DNA of 64,000 nucleotides. Origin: Hetaerina americana. Lineage: Eukaryota > Arthropoda > Insecta > Odonata > Calopterygidae. Each line of letters begins with the position of its first letter. Position 1 is the stretch's first letter. This document shows, piece after piece, positions 25,425-35,585 of the stretch. Location of the stretch: the NCBI GenBank assembly GCA_022747635.1, contig JAKTNV010000002.1, positions 111,994,869 to 112,058,868 on the forward strand. The letters run 5' to 3'. A program made the translations under genes and the position numbers. The notes beneath the pieces are model-generated. The model saw only the letters and a program-made list of their open reading frames with translations, was not told where the DNA came from and searched no databases.

Positions 25425-25500
25425 ACAATCTGAATCTTGTGTTGTACCTGAAGATGGTTTGATGAACTGAAACGCGTTGTATGTTACAAATAAATCCGTG
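25425..25500 (+). ncRNA. Hammerhead-like motif, possible Penelope-type terminus (tentative)
   Basis: CTGAAGA (25448-25454) and GAAAC (25469-25473) are bracketed by sequences that can pair: TGTTGTAC (25440-25447) with GTATGTTA (25479-25486), seven of eight positions allowing G-U. Between GAAA and the proposed cleavage point, ACGCGT could give only a two- or three-base-pair stem III. This is the type I hammerhead order. Stem II after CTGAAGA is poor, with an extra U before GGUU, so activity is doubtful. A related terminal sequence (CGAAACGTAACG) follows the Penelope-like fragment near 10130. Confidence 0.3.
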
Positions 25501-25759
25501 GAAAATTGCAACTTTGTCTTTTCTCATATCGTTTGAATTATTAGGGTTACAAAACTTTAATCGGATATTTAAATATTTCGTTTCACTTCCTCACCTTGAT
25601 GGATTCGCTCGTCACAATGCTCGCCCGCGTGCTGTGTGGTATTCTTCATTGAATATACTTTAGATTACCTGAATTGTAAAATTATTTGATGTACTTTCGA
25701 TCTAATAATTTGCAAGCTCAGTCAGTCGTGTCTCTTAAGGAGAAGTTCGATTTCAATCG

Positions 25760-26082
25760 GGGATCGAGATGGTGCGGGGGCTAACGTACTGGCTTCTCAC
25801 CCTGAGGGCGCGGGTTCAAATCCCGGCGGTGTTGAATATTTTTCAGAGGTATCTCGATCCCTACTTGAGGTGCTGTGTGGAGGGCACTTTGAGTGAGTAC
25901 GCCGTCCGTCGGATGGGACGTTAAACTGCGGACCCCTTGGCGCCTTTCGTAAAGAGTAGGCTAATGCCGACGCCGGGTTTCTCTCCACCCTTCATCCTTT
26001 CCTGTCCATCCTCTATGGCAAATGCAAAATAAGCAAATGACCTTAGCTGTCGGTCGCCTCCCCTAAAAAAAACTACTACTAC
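25760..26082 (+). repeat. SINE-A, full-length tRNA-derived element with 13-bp target duplication
   Basis: The head resembles a tRNA (A-box-like GGGGGCTAACGTACTGG; B-box GGGTTCAAATCCC at about 25811). The body contains GCCGTCCGTCGGATGGGACG and GACCTTAGCTGTCGGTCGCC. The tail is (CTA)n. The 13-bp TCGATTTCAATCG flanks it at 25747-25759 and 26083-26095, a clean target-site duplication. A second full copy is at 57132-57442. Confidence 0.9.
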
Positions 26083-26095
26083 TCGATTTCAATCG

Positions 26096-26817
26096 CGAGG
26101 AAATCGCTAAAAGCACACCCATATTTCATGTGCTTTCTATCACCCTCCAATTGTAGATGGTTTTGTTTATTGTCAAAATTCAATCGGGAGATTACTTGTG
26201 AACAGCATTTAAAACATTTTTTTACTCTAATATTTCTGTTGTAACTTAAATCATTCGCATTTTTAATACTTTTTGACTGCAGTATCGAAAAACGTTTGCC
26301 ACATAACCCACCTGGTCCCCTCGCTTGCCTCGTCGAAAGGTTGCTATCAATTTAAAAAAATATGCAATCACTTGGGATTGGCACTAAGAAACGCGCCGAA
26401 GACTTATTGATTAGCCTTCCTTCGGGAAAGGTTAGTGTGCTGTGAGCCAGTTTAAAATTAGAGGAGTCCGGAGTATTTTGATTCCCTGAAATCGATAGTG
26501 CGGTCTGGAGTAGGTCACGCCCTTTCGCAGAGTCGCAGCGACGATTTTTGCGAAAAACAAAACAATGCAGATGGTGCGTGTTTTGGACGTAATATCGTGC
26601 GTGCTATTTTTTTGCAAACCAACCGGAAGGAGCCAACAAAGGTAAATCACTCAAAAGGTAATTCGCAAACGTCGACAATTCAAATACATTTTTTTAAGTA
26701 CAATTTTTTAATCATTCACCGCGCGAAATTCTCTCTTCATGTGTGTGTTGGTCCATTTCGTAATTGAAGTTCTGCGCCCCTTGGGACGTTAAAGCATCTC
26801 ATTTGCCAGTTTTCTCG
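26096..26817. other. No recognisable gene
   Basis: AT-rich sequence without a conserved motif. Frames 26432-26650 (minus) and 26498-26767 (plus) overlap and look like chance. Confidence 0.3.
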
Positions 26818-26818
26818 T

Positions 26819-27190
26819 CATCTACATCTACATAATACCCCACAAACCACCATAAGGGCGTGTGGCGGGGGGTGTTAGGTCGCCACCTGTAAAAGTGAAC
26901 AAAATCACATAAAAATCAACTTATCCATGTCAACCTATACCCGCGGTGGCGTATATATTTATGAAAAAATCCTTTCATTCTACACGCATGCAAATGCATC
27001 TACTATCACCTAACATTTAATGGCACCTTAGGATGCAGTAAGAAGTTTATCCAATAACGTGCAAGCTAGAATTTGACAAGCAGGAAGGAGAAATTCTACT
27101 ACCACATGGACATGCAAAATACAACGGTCTCCTCCCCCGAGAACACATGTAGGGAATATGACTCAACGCTTCATTTGCAAAATCTCGATA
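26819..27190 (-). repeat. LINE 3' end, TGTAGA-tail family
   Basis: Starts with CATCTACATCTACATAATAC (the element's 3' tail in reverse), then the hairpin core (GGGCGTGTGGCGGGGGGTG), then about 300 bp of 3' UTR matching 5767-6160 (CAAGCTAGAATTTGACAAGC). 5'-truncated within the UTR. Confidence 0.75.
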
Positions 27191-27194
27191 TGTT

Positions 27195-27996
27195 TTGGGT
27201 GATATATTTCTGCGTGCACGTTAGAAACGTCATCAGTGACATGGGGAGGAGACTCCTATGGGACCGAATTTTCTAGGCTAAGGCATTTAAATGAGCAAAT
27301 AATTGGATGGATTCACTCACTTAGGCATTTACTTGAATTCTGCGCAGTGATTATGCGGTGAATCAAATCGAGCACCAGGGGTGTGGCGCGGCACTTCACC
27401 AAGCAATCGCAATAGAAGCGGACACCTCGCAAAGGCATTTGAGTCAATTATTGTTTTTTTTAAACTTCACGAGGTCCATGTTAAACATTAATTCCGTCGA
27501 GGGAGGAGGAATGCCCCTCCCCCCCTTCTGGTCGGATTCCCCCTCCCCTGAAACCCCTCCTCCTCCTCCCCCTCCCCTCTCAGCCCTTACCCTCCCATTT
27601 TTCGCCCCTCCTTGGGAAAACCCGCGTTTGTTTACCGCCGGGGAACTGGGGCGCCCCCTCGGAGTGCGTAACCGCGGGGAGGGGAGGAAGGCGTGAAAGG
27701 CCAAGCCGTGCCAAATTCCGCCCACCCCCGCCTCCCCCTCGACACACTCCCCGCTCCCGGAATATTCACTCGGATTGCGCCACCGTGGTCCCAGTGCCGG
27801 CCCACGCCCGTCGCGCGCCCGCCGCGTCGGGGTCGCGGCACAGCCGGCGATGGCGTTCACTCTCCCTTATCGGCCAACGGACTCTCCCTTCGGGACGTCC
27901 GGGAAACTAACACTGATTCGTCATCGATGAAAGTGCAGTGCTCTGAGTTACTGATTGGTGGTAGCACGTGCATTGAGTACATTTGTCTCTGAAGTT
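27195..27996. other. No recognisable gene; GC/CpG-rich 27490-27900
   Basis: The GC-rich part carries frames on both strands (138 codons minus, 112 and 99 plus) with Pro/Gly/Arg low complexity and no clear motif. It could be a decayed or regulatory CpG-rich segment. No exon is supportable. Confidence 0.35.
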
Positions 27997-28000
27997 GCTA

Positions 28001-28503
28001 CGAGAGTAGGCTGTAGACTAACGCACACATGCTTGTAGACCACAAACAAAATGACCAACAGAAGCACTCATGGTGGCATGTGGAAGTAACATTCCCCCTC
28101 AACACGCATACGCACGTTTACGGTGTTTCATTCATCCAGTGCATTTCGAGAAGCGGCAGTATGGAGACGTGTTCTAGTCCACTCCCTTCTTATTCCCCCG
28201 ATCTGGCGACTTGCGATTTTTATTTTTATATTCCAACTCAAGAGGCACCTCAAGGGTAATCATTACACCTCGGACGATTAGGTGAAAATAGCTGTCAAGT
28301 CTTGGATCCGAGAAAAGTCGGAAGAGTTTTTCAATAGCGGATTGAAAAAACTTGTTACACGTTGGGAGAAACGTGTTAGTCTTAACGGTGGCTGTGTTGG
28401 AAAATAAATATATTATATTTAATTTTGATACTTTTTGCCTGATCTTGCTATTTGTTTTTTTACTCTCTAAGCATGTGTTCACTACTTTTCAGCCTACCCT
28501 CGT
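28001..28503 (+). mobile_element. M3 short derivative (MITE-like)
   Basis: The 503-bp element has terminal inverted repeats (CGAGAGTAGGCTG at left; CAGCCTACCCTCG at right) and TA on both sides (27999-28000, 28504-28505). It keeps the 5' terminal region through GSMETCSS, then jumps to the YSPDLATCDFYF block and the C-terminal tail (WIREKSEEFF, TRWEKRV). Almost the whole transposase is deleted. Same family as 544-1484. Confidence 0.85.
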
Positions 28504-28758
28504 AGTACAATCTATAAAAGCAGTTGTTAAAGGGTGAACGACCTGAACACTAGCTAAGGCATTATGGTCTCTAAAACTCCCAATGAATACAGCTATTTTG
28601 AGATTCTTGGATGAAATTTTCAGTATCCATTTGCAGTTATTTCACTCAAAGACGGATCGACCTTAGCGCTCTCTATTTTTCCGATTGGTGGAGGCCTTAT
28701 TTAAGAGATTGGCGCCTCACGGGGTAATTGTGCCAACGCGAGCACGTGCAAGGAAAAG

Positions 28759-28852
28759 CCCCCCCTCGACACAGACCCACACAAATCCCCCCCCTCGACA
28801 CATACCCACACAAATCCCCCCCCTCGACACATACCCACACAAATCCCCTCCC
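28759..28852 (+). repeat. 29-bp minisatellite, about three units
   Basis: Units of CTCGACACATACCCACACAA followed by an AT and poly-C spacer, starting at 28765, 28794 and 28823. The period is exactly 29 bp. It encodes Pro/Thr repeats but no recognisable gene. Confidence 0.85.
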
Positions 28853-28855
28853 TCT

Positions 28856-30110
28856 ACCCCTTCGCGCGGCGTTGTCCTTTTGTTCCTCCCCCTCCCAACC
28901 GGACTGAAATATAATGTCGAGGCGGTGGCTGGGGAAAGTGGGGGACGCGGCAGTGGATGCCAAAACGGTCCCTGAAGGTCATCTGCTTCCTTCTGCTTGT
29001 GGGTGCGGGTCGTTGTTTGCTTTCCTCCCTCTCCCGCGTTGACCTCCCTCTCCCCTACCTTTCGTGGGATTCACTCTCCCGCATCGACTGTCGAGACGGC
29101 GACGCTTGAGTCGTTGCTTTGGTGTATTGCTTGGTTAGATCATGTTAGTTGGTGCCGTTTATTTAGAGGGTATCGACTGATTGAGGACCTATTCCTAGAT
29201 CGTTCGATTCATATCTATTTTATCGATTATATTGAGTACTTTATATTAATATCGATTTCAATGCAACAATTCTTAGAGTGTAAAAAAGTCATTCGCCTTG
29301 ACCGGGATGCGAACCTAGATCCCTCGATATCCTGCCTAGTGCTTAAGCCAGTTAAGCTATCGAGGCGTTCATTTACACTCTTTAATTTTGGGAGCTTTAA
29401 AGGAACAAGATGTTGTGACGAAATACCGTGTATACAATGACATAGGCATTTGTAGTCGTGCGCGAATCGCCACGGGCCACGAGGTTAAAGCCAACTTTAA
29501 ACGCTTAGGTTGTTTTATCTGGGACAAATTCTGAGAAACTGCGGGAGATGCCGCGACTGTAACTTTTTGACGGAGTCATCCAATAATATTCATTTCAATG
29601 CAACAATTTCCGAGTTAAAAAATAATGTATTTTATTTTTATTACTGTGGGCACCTTCGGGTGGACACATTTACGATAAGGAGTATGACAATATGTTTTTG
29701 CATCGGTATCATTCATGTCGTTAATACCATGCGTATGTATCGTGTAGGTATCGTCCAAATCGATATCATTCATACAATCATTACCGTGAGCATTATAATC
29801 TAAGGCAGTTATCGATCTATTTCGTGTGCATTTGATACTTAATATTATTCATAGCGACCATGTCGATATAATAGAAATGTCGATTGCCATGACGTAGAGC
29901 ACTATCCTATCGCAGAGTCATGTGTAGCCAGCCCTTAACGCTCGCCCCCCCCCGCTCCTGGTCACACTCGGGGTCTCATGTCCTATTGGTGGATATACTC
30001 CGTCTGCTCTTTATTCCATGCTACCTTTTTATCATCCCCAAGAAGTTTTTCTCTCTTCCCTTTCGCAATTTCAATCGACATCAATTACCCGCTCCGGATA
30101 AGACAAAAAA
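28856..30110. other. No gene; tRNA-like SINE head and TATCGAT-rich DNA
   Basis: 29285-29372 on the minus strand contains GATAGCTTAACTGG (A-box-like) and GGTTCGCATCCC (B-box), so it is a probable SINE head or degraded tRNA-like sequence. The motif ATTTCAATGCAACAATT occurs at 29259 and 29591. From 29165 to 29890 ATCGAT and CGATA motifs recur many times. No protein-coding feature is recognised. Confidence 0.4.
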
Positions 30111-30112
30111 TA

Positions 30113-31443
30113 CTACCTTGATCAAAAAGTTCCCGGAATAACCACCGTGTGGCGCTCCCATCGTTCCGATTTGAGTTCTGTTTTTTTTGTTAAATTGGTA
30201 CATCTGTTGTTGATATTCCCTTTAAATCTTAGTGTCATAACTTGACATTTGCAAAAGTTACGTAGCCAAGAGTACATCTATCTCTGTGTGTGTTGGCGAT
30301 TTTTTACAATTTCAGAAATGGATTTAAATTTGCAACAACGAACTTGTATTAAATTTTGCGTAAAAAACGGATTTAGTGGCGCACGGACGTTGGAAATGTT
30401 GGAAAAGTGTTTCGGCAACGATTCTCTAAAAAAAACGGTCGTTTACCAGTGGCACGAGCGGTTCAGAAGTGGTCGTGAGTCAATCGAAGATGATGAACGC
30501 AGTGGCAGACCATCGACATCGAAAGTCGGTGAAAAAATTGATAAAGTAAAAGAAATGTTGGTCAATAACCGCAAATTAACCATCAGAGAAATAGCGGAGG
30601 ACTTGAACATTGCCTATGGATCCGCCCAAGACATTGTGGTTAATGATTTGGGTTTCCGTCGTGTAGCAGCAAAGTTGGTGCCAAAAGACCTCAATTTCAT
30701 GCAAAAAAGAGACCGTGTTGACGTCGCAAAAGACATGATTTGCGAGGCTGAATCCGATCCCACATTCATCAAAAGGATCATTACTGGAGACGAGACGTGG
30801 GTTTATGAGTACGACACGCAATCCAGACATCAGGCAAGTGAATGGCGTTCACCAAATGAGCCGAGACCAAAAAAACCACGTCGTTTTCAGTCAAAAAAGA
30901 AGGCAATGCTGACGGTTTTCATGGATTACAACGGTGTAGTGCATCATGAATTTTTGCCAGAAGGCCAGACAGTAAACAAAGAGTATTATTTGGGCGTTAT
31001 GAGACGTTTGCGTGAAGCAATTCGCCGAAAGAGACCAGAAATGTGGGCAGAAAACTCGTGGATTTTGCACCATGATAACGCACCGTCGCACAGTGCTATC
31101 ATTATTCGTAATTTTTTGACGAAAAATGCAACAAATACCATCCAACAGCCACCGAATTCACCTGATTTGGCTCCCTGTGACTTCTTTCTGTTCAATCGAG
31201 TTAAAAAACCATTACGGGGAACGCGTTTTAGCAGCCGAGAGGAAGTAATGGAAAAATCGCAGGAAGCACTGATGGACATACCGAAAACCAACCGTAACTT
31301 TTGCAAATGTCAAGTTATGACACTAAGATTTAAAGGGAATATCAACAACAGATGTACCAATTTAACAAAAAAAAACAGAACTCAAATCGGAATGATGGGA
31401 GCGTCACACAGTGGTTATTCCGGGAACTTTTTGATCAAGGTAG
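30113..31443 (+). mobile_element. M1 mariner-like element, copy 1, with duplicated inverted terminus
   Basis: TA at 30111-30112 and 31444-31445. The first about 153 bp (from CTACCTTGATCAAAAAGTTC) reappear inverted at about 31291-31443 with about four differences. In the other M1 copies the 3' end is a different sequence, with only the outermost about 30 bp inverted-repeated. Here the normal 3' terminal about 150 bp, with the transposase stop, has been replaced by a copy of the 5' terminus. Total length (1331 bp) is almost the same as intact copy 2 (1332 bp). Confidence 0.92.
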
Positions 31444-31466
31444 TATCCCATGCTCTTCTATTTTAA
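30318..31466 (+). CDS. M1 transposase, C-terminus replaced (probably defective)
   Basis: Mariner (IS630/Tc1 superfamily) transposase. Start chosen at MDLNLQQRTCIKFC, matching copy 2. Residues 1-115 hold two helix-turn-helix segments (second: TIREIAEDLNIAYGSAQDIV), the linker KLVPKDL, and a complete DD34D triad: D158 in ITGDE, D253 in HHDNAPSH, D288 in PCDFFLF. After IPKT (residue 324) the last 33 family residues are gone and the frame reads antisense through the inverted terminus for about 58 codons, ending outside the element. The lost segment (CFEDWIKRWHKC, DGDYFEG) is conserved, so activity is unlikely although the catalytic core is intact. Confidence 0.85.
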   Translation: MDLNLQQRTCIKFCVKNGFSGARTLEMLEKCFGNDSLKKTVVYQWHERFRSGRESIEDDERSGRPSTSKVGEKIDKVKEMLVNNRKLTIREIAEDLNIAYGSAQDIVVNDLGFRRVAAKLVPKDLNFMQKRDRVDVAKDMICEAESDPTFIKRIITGDETWVYEYDTQSRHQASEWRSPNEPRPKKPRRFQSKKKAMLTVFMDYNGVVHHEFLPEGQTVNKEYYLGVMRRLREAIRRKRPEMWAENSWILHHDNAPSHSAIIIRNFLTKNATNTIQQPPNSPDLAPCDFFLFNRVKKPLRGTRFSSREEVMEKSQEALMDIPKTNRNFCKCQVMTLRFKGNINNRCTNLTKKNRTQIGMMGASHSGYSGNFLIKVVSHALLF

Positions 31467-31600
31467 ATTATCGATCACTGCTATGCGGTACGTTGCGACC
31501 TCTCAGAAAGAATCTGATTTAAAACCGAAAAGAATGCGAAATTCACGCGCGACTATTGCACCTTTGAGACTTCTTATTGCGGCCACATGGCGCCGTAATA

Positions 31601-32083
31601 CGAGGTATGTCCAATAAATACGTGAATTGGTGCAATCTGGCGGCCATGATGGGGACTATAGCCCCCCTCCACTAGCGTCGCTAGTTGCCCAAGACCCAAT
31701 TAGCCATCTGTGCTTGGCGGATCGTCGAGCTGTGCGTATGGCGCCAGATAAGTTAGTTTCTGTTGTCCTTGTTTTTAACTGTTTGTCCGAAAATGGTAAT
31801 TGACGAAATCACGGAGCGATGAATCAACATTAAGTATATTTGTAAAGTGCGGTGACATCACTGGGAAGATGTGGACACAATGAAGCAAGAAATGCCGAGA
31901 AAACTAAAAAGCCTAACTGCCGAGGACTTCCAAGGGTGCTTTAAAGAGTGGAAAAGAAAATGGAATAAGTGCATAGCAACTACGAATAGAGAGTACTTTG
32001 AAGGGGATAAAATCGATGTAGACTAAATTTTGCAAAATAAAGTATTTATGGCCTCAGTTAGCGTATTGATTGCACAGACCTCG
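31601..32083 (+). mobile_element. M4 short derivative (MITE-like)
   Basis: Element of 483 bp with TA at 31599-31600 and 32084-32085. Ends are inverted repeats (CGAGGTATGTCCAATAAATA versus CGAGGTCTGTGCAATCAATA on the minus strand). The 5' region matches the M4 copy at 12268 (GGTGCAATCTGGCGGCCATG). A large deletion then leads to the transposase C-terminus (CFKEWKRKWNKC, REYFEGDKIDVD) and stop near 32025. Confidence 0.88.
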
Positions 32084-32087
32084 TATG

Positions 32088-32632
32088 TCGAAAGCTGATT
32101 ATCGCAGCGCCCTCACTCCGGCGCTCGTCGAAGCGCCAACCAAGTGGCGCGTGCCTCTGACGCGTCTCATTCCTTATTCTTCCCATCCCCCGTCCCACCT
32201 CCCCCTCTTCCACCCCTTTCTTCCCCTCTTCCTCAACGAAATCTCTTCTTAATTGTGGAATGGTCATTGAGCAATGCAGAATTACAGCGTATGCGAAAGC
32301 GGATTGCCACAGTACAAAAATAGAAGGTTGCTCCCATGTGGTAATATTTTCATGTAAAATAATGAGAATCCAACTAACGATAAATGATATTTATATGTAT
32401 GTATAAAAGGGTATACATATACATACCTTCTGTCAACGTATATTTCTGTGAAGTGGAAAAATAAAAAAAAGGGTTTTTCTTTCGAAATGATGATTCTTCA
32501 AAGACATTAAAAAATTGCTCATCCCTTCTGTTTTCACTTCCCTGTTTTTTCTTAATAAACTTTTGAATGACATTTGCCCGAGTGTAATCTTCGTTCTATT
32601 TTTTAATAGCTATCTTGAGAGTGGATACGTCG
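32088..32632. other. No recognisable gene
   Basis: Pyrimidine-rich 32160-32250, then AT-rich. No motif recognised. Confidence 0.3.
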
Positions 32633-32634
32633 TA

Positions 32635-33577
32635 CGACAGTAGGCTGGAAAGTAATGCACACATGCTTGCAGAGCGCTAACAAAAAAAATGGCAAGATCG
32701 GGTAAAAAGAACATTATAGTAAAATTCTTAAGTTTCTAAATCATCGACTTATTTTTCAACATAGTCGCCGCTAAGACTGACACATTTCTCCTAATGTGTT
32801 ACAAGTTTTTTTCATTCCGTCACTGAAAAACTCTTCCGACTTTTCTCGAATCCAGGACTTGACAACTATCTTTACCTCACCGTCCGAGGTGTAATGATTA
32901 CCCTTGAGGTGTCTCTTGAGTTGAGGAAGAAAATAAAAATCGCAAGGCGCCAGATCGGGGGAATAAGTAGGGTGTGGAATCGGTTCAAATTTCAGGTTTC
33001 GCAGAGCCTCTCCAGTTGCGCGCGAGGTGTGCGGACGAGCGTGTTCATGTCGCAAGATTATTGGCGCCAGGCTGCCTTTAACACGAAAAACTCGACGTCG
33101 GATGTGTTTAGAGTCCGTATTTACGGAGAAGAATTGACCGTTACCCCTCTTTCCAGAAAATCAGTTATATAAACTCGATGAGCATCCCAAAACACATTCA
33201 AAAGAAGTTTCATCAACAATTATGGCTTTTCCAGGCTCGCAACCACGAAATGTTACTACCCATCGATTTACAGTAGACCTATCAACAGCATCGTCACCAT
33301 AAATAGCCCTTAAACGACGATAAATCTCAGTAGGAGTTTACTTTTTCAGCAGTTAAAAATTCGATGACGGCACGCTGTTTCACTCACGTTGACATAGCAC
33401 TAGGACACGTCTGCATACTTCCGCTTCTCAAAATACACTGGATGAATGAAACGACCCCAAAACTGTGCATGCGCGTTGAGGGGGAATGTTACTTCCACGT
33501 GCCACCTGGCATGCTTCTAATGGTCATTTCGTTCGCGCTCTGCAGGCATGAGTGAATTATTATTCAGCCTGCCCTCG
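32635..33577 (-). mobile_element. M3 mariner-like element, copy 3 (deleted, decayed)
   Basis: Left end CGACAGTAGGCTGGAAAGTA preceded by TA (32633-32634). Right end CAGCCTGCCCTCG is followed by a mutated TA. On the minus strand the C-terminal catalytic half is readable at 32771-33055: HARPHTSRATGEALRNLKFE, HPTYSPDLAPCDFYFLPQLK, RHLKGNHYTSDGE, WIREKSEEFF. Upstream the N-terminal half (about 33200-33420) is decayed, with the middle missing or scrambled around 33060-33210. Confidence 0.8.
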
Positions 33578-33579
33578 CT

Positions 33580-34345
33580 TTCATTGAATTATCCGAGGCA
33601 GTTGAAGTTTGTCGAATTCTGGCGTTTTGCAGTAAATGACTAAAATACAAATACAATTCTGCCTATTAGTGAAGGCACGTGAGTTAATCGCCGAAACAGA
33701 GTCCAACGACCGTGTGTGTGTCATGCTCGATGTTTCAACATAATACCTGTAGTATTTCCTCCTAATTTACATATACCGCTCTGTAAGTGAGCTCCAATTT
33801 GAATCCACTCCATTTTCCCACATCTCCTCCCTCCCTCCATACGAATATCTTCCTGCTGCGACGCATGGATTCGAACCGGCGACCTCGGGCGATTACCATT
33901 GCCCTCTCCGGAGAGAGAGCGTATAATTGAGGGGGGAAGGGAGGAATGCCAATGGTATCTCTATGCCCCACGCCATCCTTCAATTGTTTCAGCCCCCCTG
34001 CTCCTCCCCATGCCCAGTATTCAGATGGGGAGGCCCTCCCTCCTCGGTGCGTGCGCCGCTTTGACCTCCTTCCCCTCGCCTGACCTCCGGCGACCTTTGG
34101 GCGTCGTGTGATCAGCAATCTCACTCGAGGTTCGAGCCAGGTAAACATTCAAAGGCATCACTCTTCGACATCGATTCGATCAATCGATCGATCGCTGCGT
34201 GCGTGTGTTGCTGCTCTCAGATCATCGGGAATCTGCCAACATTTCTATGCGCTCACGTCGCCTTCACCTGTTATTCTTCCCTACCACTCAATAGTGCATG
34301 GATGATTTGTATAAAAAGCATCGGGAACAATTTTTTCCTGGCGTG
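33580..34345. other. No gene; tRNA-like segment at 33860-33930
   Basis: The minus strand at 33860-33930 has GGCAATGGTAATCGCCC and the B-box-like GGTTCGAATCC, suggesting a SINE head, but only one copy is seen. A minus frame 33762-34148 spans it without any protein motif. Confidence 0.35.
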
Positions 34346-34349
34346 TTTA

Positions 34350-34545
34350 CGTGAAGTGATGAATTCAGACCCCGTGTGCGCATGATCAGCAGATTGTATT
34401 AGCATTGACAAGTCAGTGACAGTGCATTGAAAATTTGGTGATGCAAAAATCTGTGCTAAACTAGTCCCGAAAGTCTTTGGACGGGCGACCAAAAGAGCAG
34501 AGTCGATTGTCTGCTTGCGAAGACCTTTTGCGACGACATCGCATC
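34350..34545 (+). mobile_element. M9 mariner-like remnant (fragment)
   Basis: Translation gives AKICAKLVPKVFGRATKRAE followed by SIVCLRRPF, the linker after the second HTH of a mariner transposase. It is clearly homologous to the minus strand at 63560-63680. Stops upstream and loss of all catalytic blocks mark it as a fossil. Confidence 0.55.
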
Positions 34546-34549
34546 GCCT

Positions 34550-35490
34550 TGTGGAATCCGTCTACCAGGGAGCCTTCGAGTCGTAGAAAAGCCGCAGGGG
34601 TAAAGGTGTGTCGGCACTCTCAAGGGATGTTCTTTGAAGAATTTTGAGAAGCATTGTAAGAACAATATCTAAAGTAAATTATTTTTTCTCGAAACCTTTC
34701 CCTACACTATTTATTCATGCCACGTACCTTACATTTTCAGTAAATGCTCGCCCCTCGAGATTTGTGTTCCTGAATTGTTTCTTTGTCCTCCGTATCCTTC
34801 TCTCTTATATAATCAGTTCAACTGCAAGCTTCATTTGTTACTGTAATTATCAATTTTATTTTCTTCCATTGGTGTAGGTGAGAATAAGGCTGACTCATTT
34901 TAAAAGTCTTTCATTGCGAACGGATACGACATAATGGAGAAGGAATAATAGTATACAAGAGTCATAGGGTGCACAGAATGCAATGTAATGTCCGGGGGTG
35001 AACCTTGTACCAAAGGCAGCAGTTCAATTCTGTTGTTGGCTGGTTCGGATTGCTGCGAGCATTTTTCCCTCACGCCTATATTCATCAGTATTCGGTAGCA
35101 CCGCTTTCCCCTCTCCTACAGTTTTCTTATATCTGGCACATAAATTAACTCGTCTCAAAGTCGTAAACATAATCGTATGCATTAATTAACTTTTGTCCCA
35201 AGTCTTTACTTCGGTAGGTGCTTGCTACTTGTGTTTGCAGTTACCAGTTGTTTCGTTTGGTAGAAATCTCTTGACTCGATTCCTGATCTGCTTTCTATAT
35301 CATGCTTGCTTCGTTAGTTTTTCCCAGCCGTCTGAATTGCCAACGGAGAAGCTCCACCGTGAGAAATCGTTTTGACCTCACACCTTGATCAACGCATCAT
35401 TACGGATTCGGTTTATTTCAGTCTCTCAAGGTCCAAACCAACCCGTTGCGTCACTTTGCACCCTCCGATCGCCCCCATGGGCATACATAA
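34550..35490. other. No recognisable gene
   Basis: AT-rich DNA with several 60-77 codon frames, including hydrophobic ones. No family resemblance and no shared repeat. Confidence 0.3.
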
Positions 35491-35493
35491 TTA

Positions 35494-35503
35494 CACACAC
35501 ACA

Positions 35504-35571
<68 letters not shown>

Positions 35572-35584
35572 TGTGTGTGTATAT
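35494..35584. repeat. Palindromic microsatellite (CA)n-ATTCATA-(TA)n-TATGAAT-(TG)n
   Basis: CACACACACATTCATATATA at the left mirrors TATATATGAATGTGTGTGTA at the right, so the tract is a near-perfect palindrome with TA repeats in the centre. The M1 copy starts immediately at its right edge. Confidence 0.9.
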
Positions 35585-35585
35585 A

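Noticed and set aside
28759..28852. CRISPR-like array
   Set aside because: The repeats are directly tandem with only poly-C between them and no unique spacers; it is a minisatellite in a eukaryotic genome.
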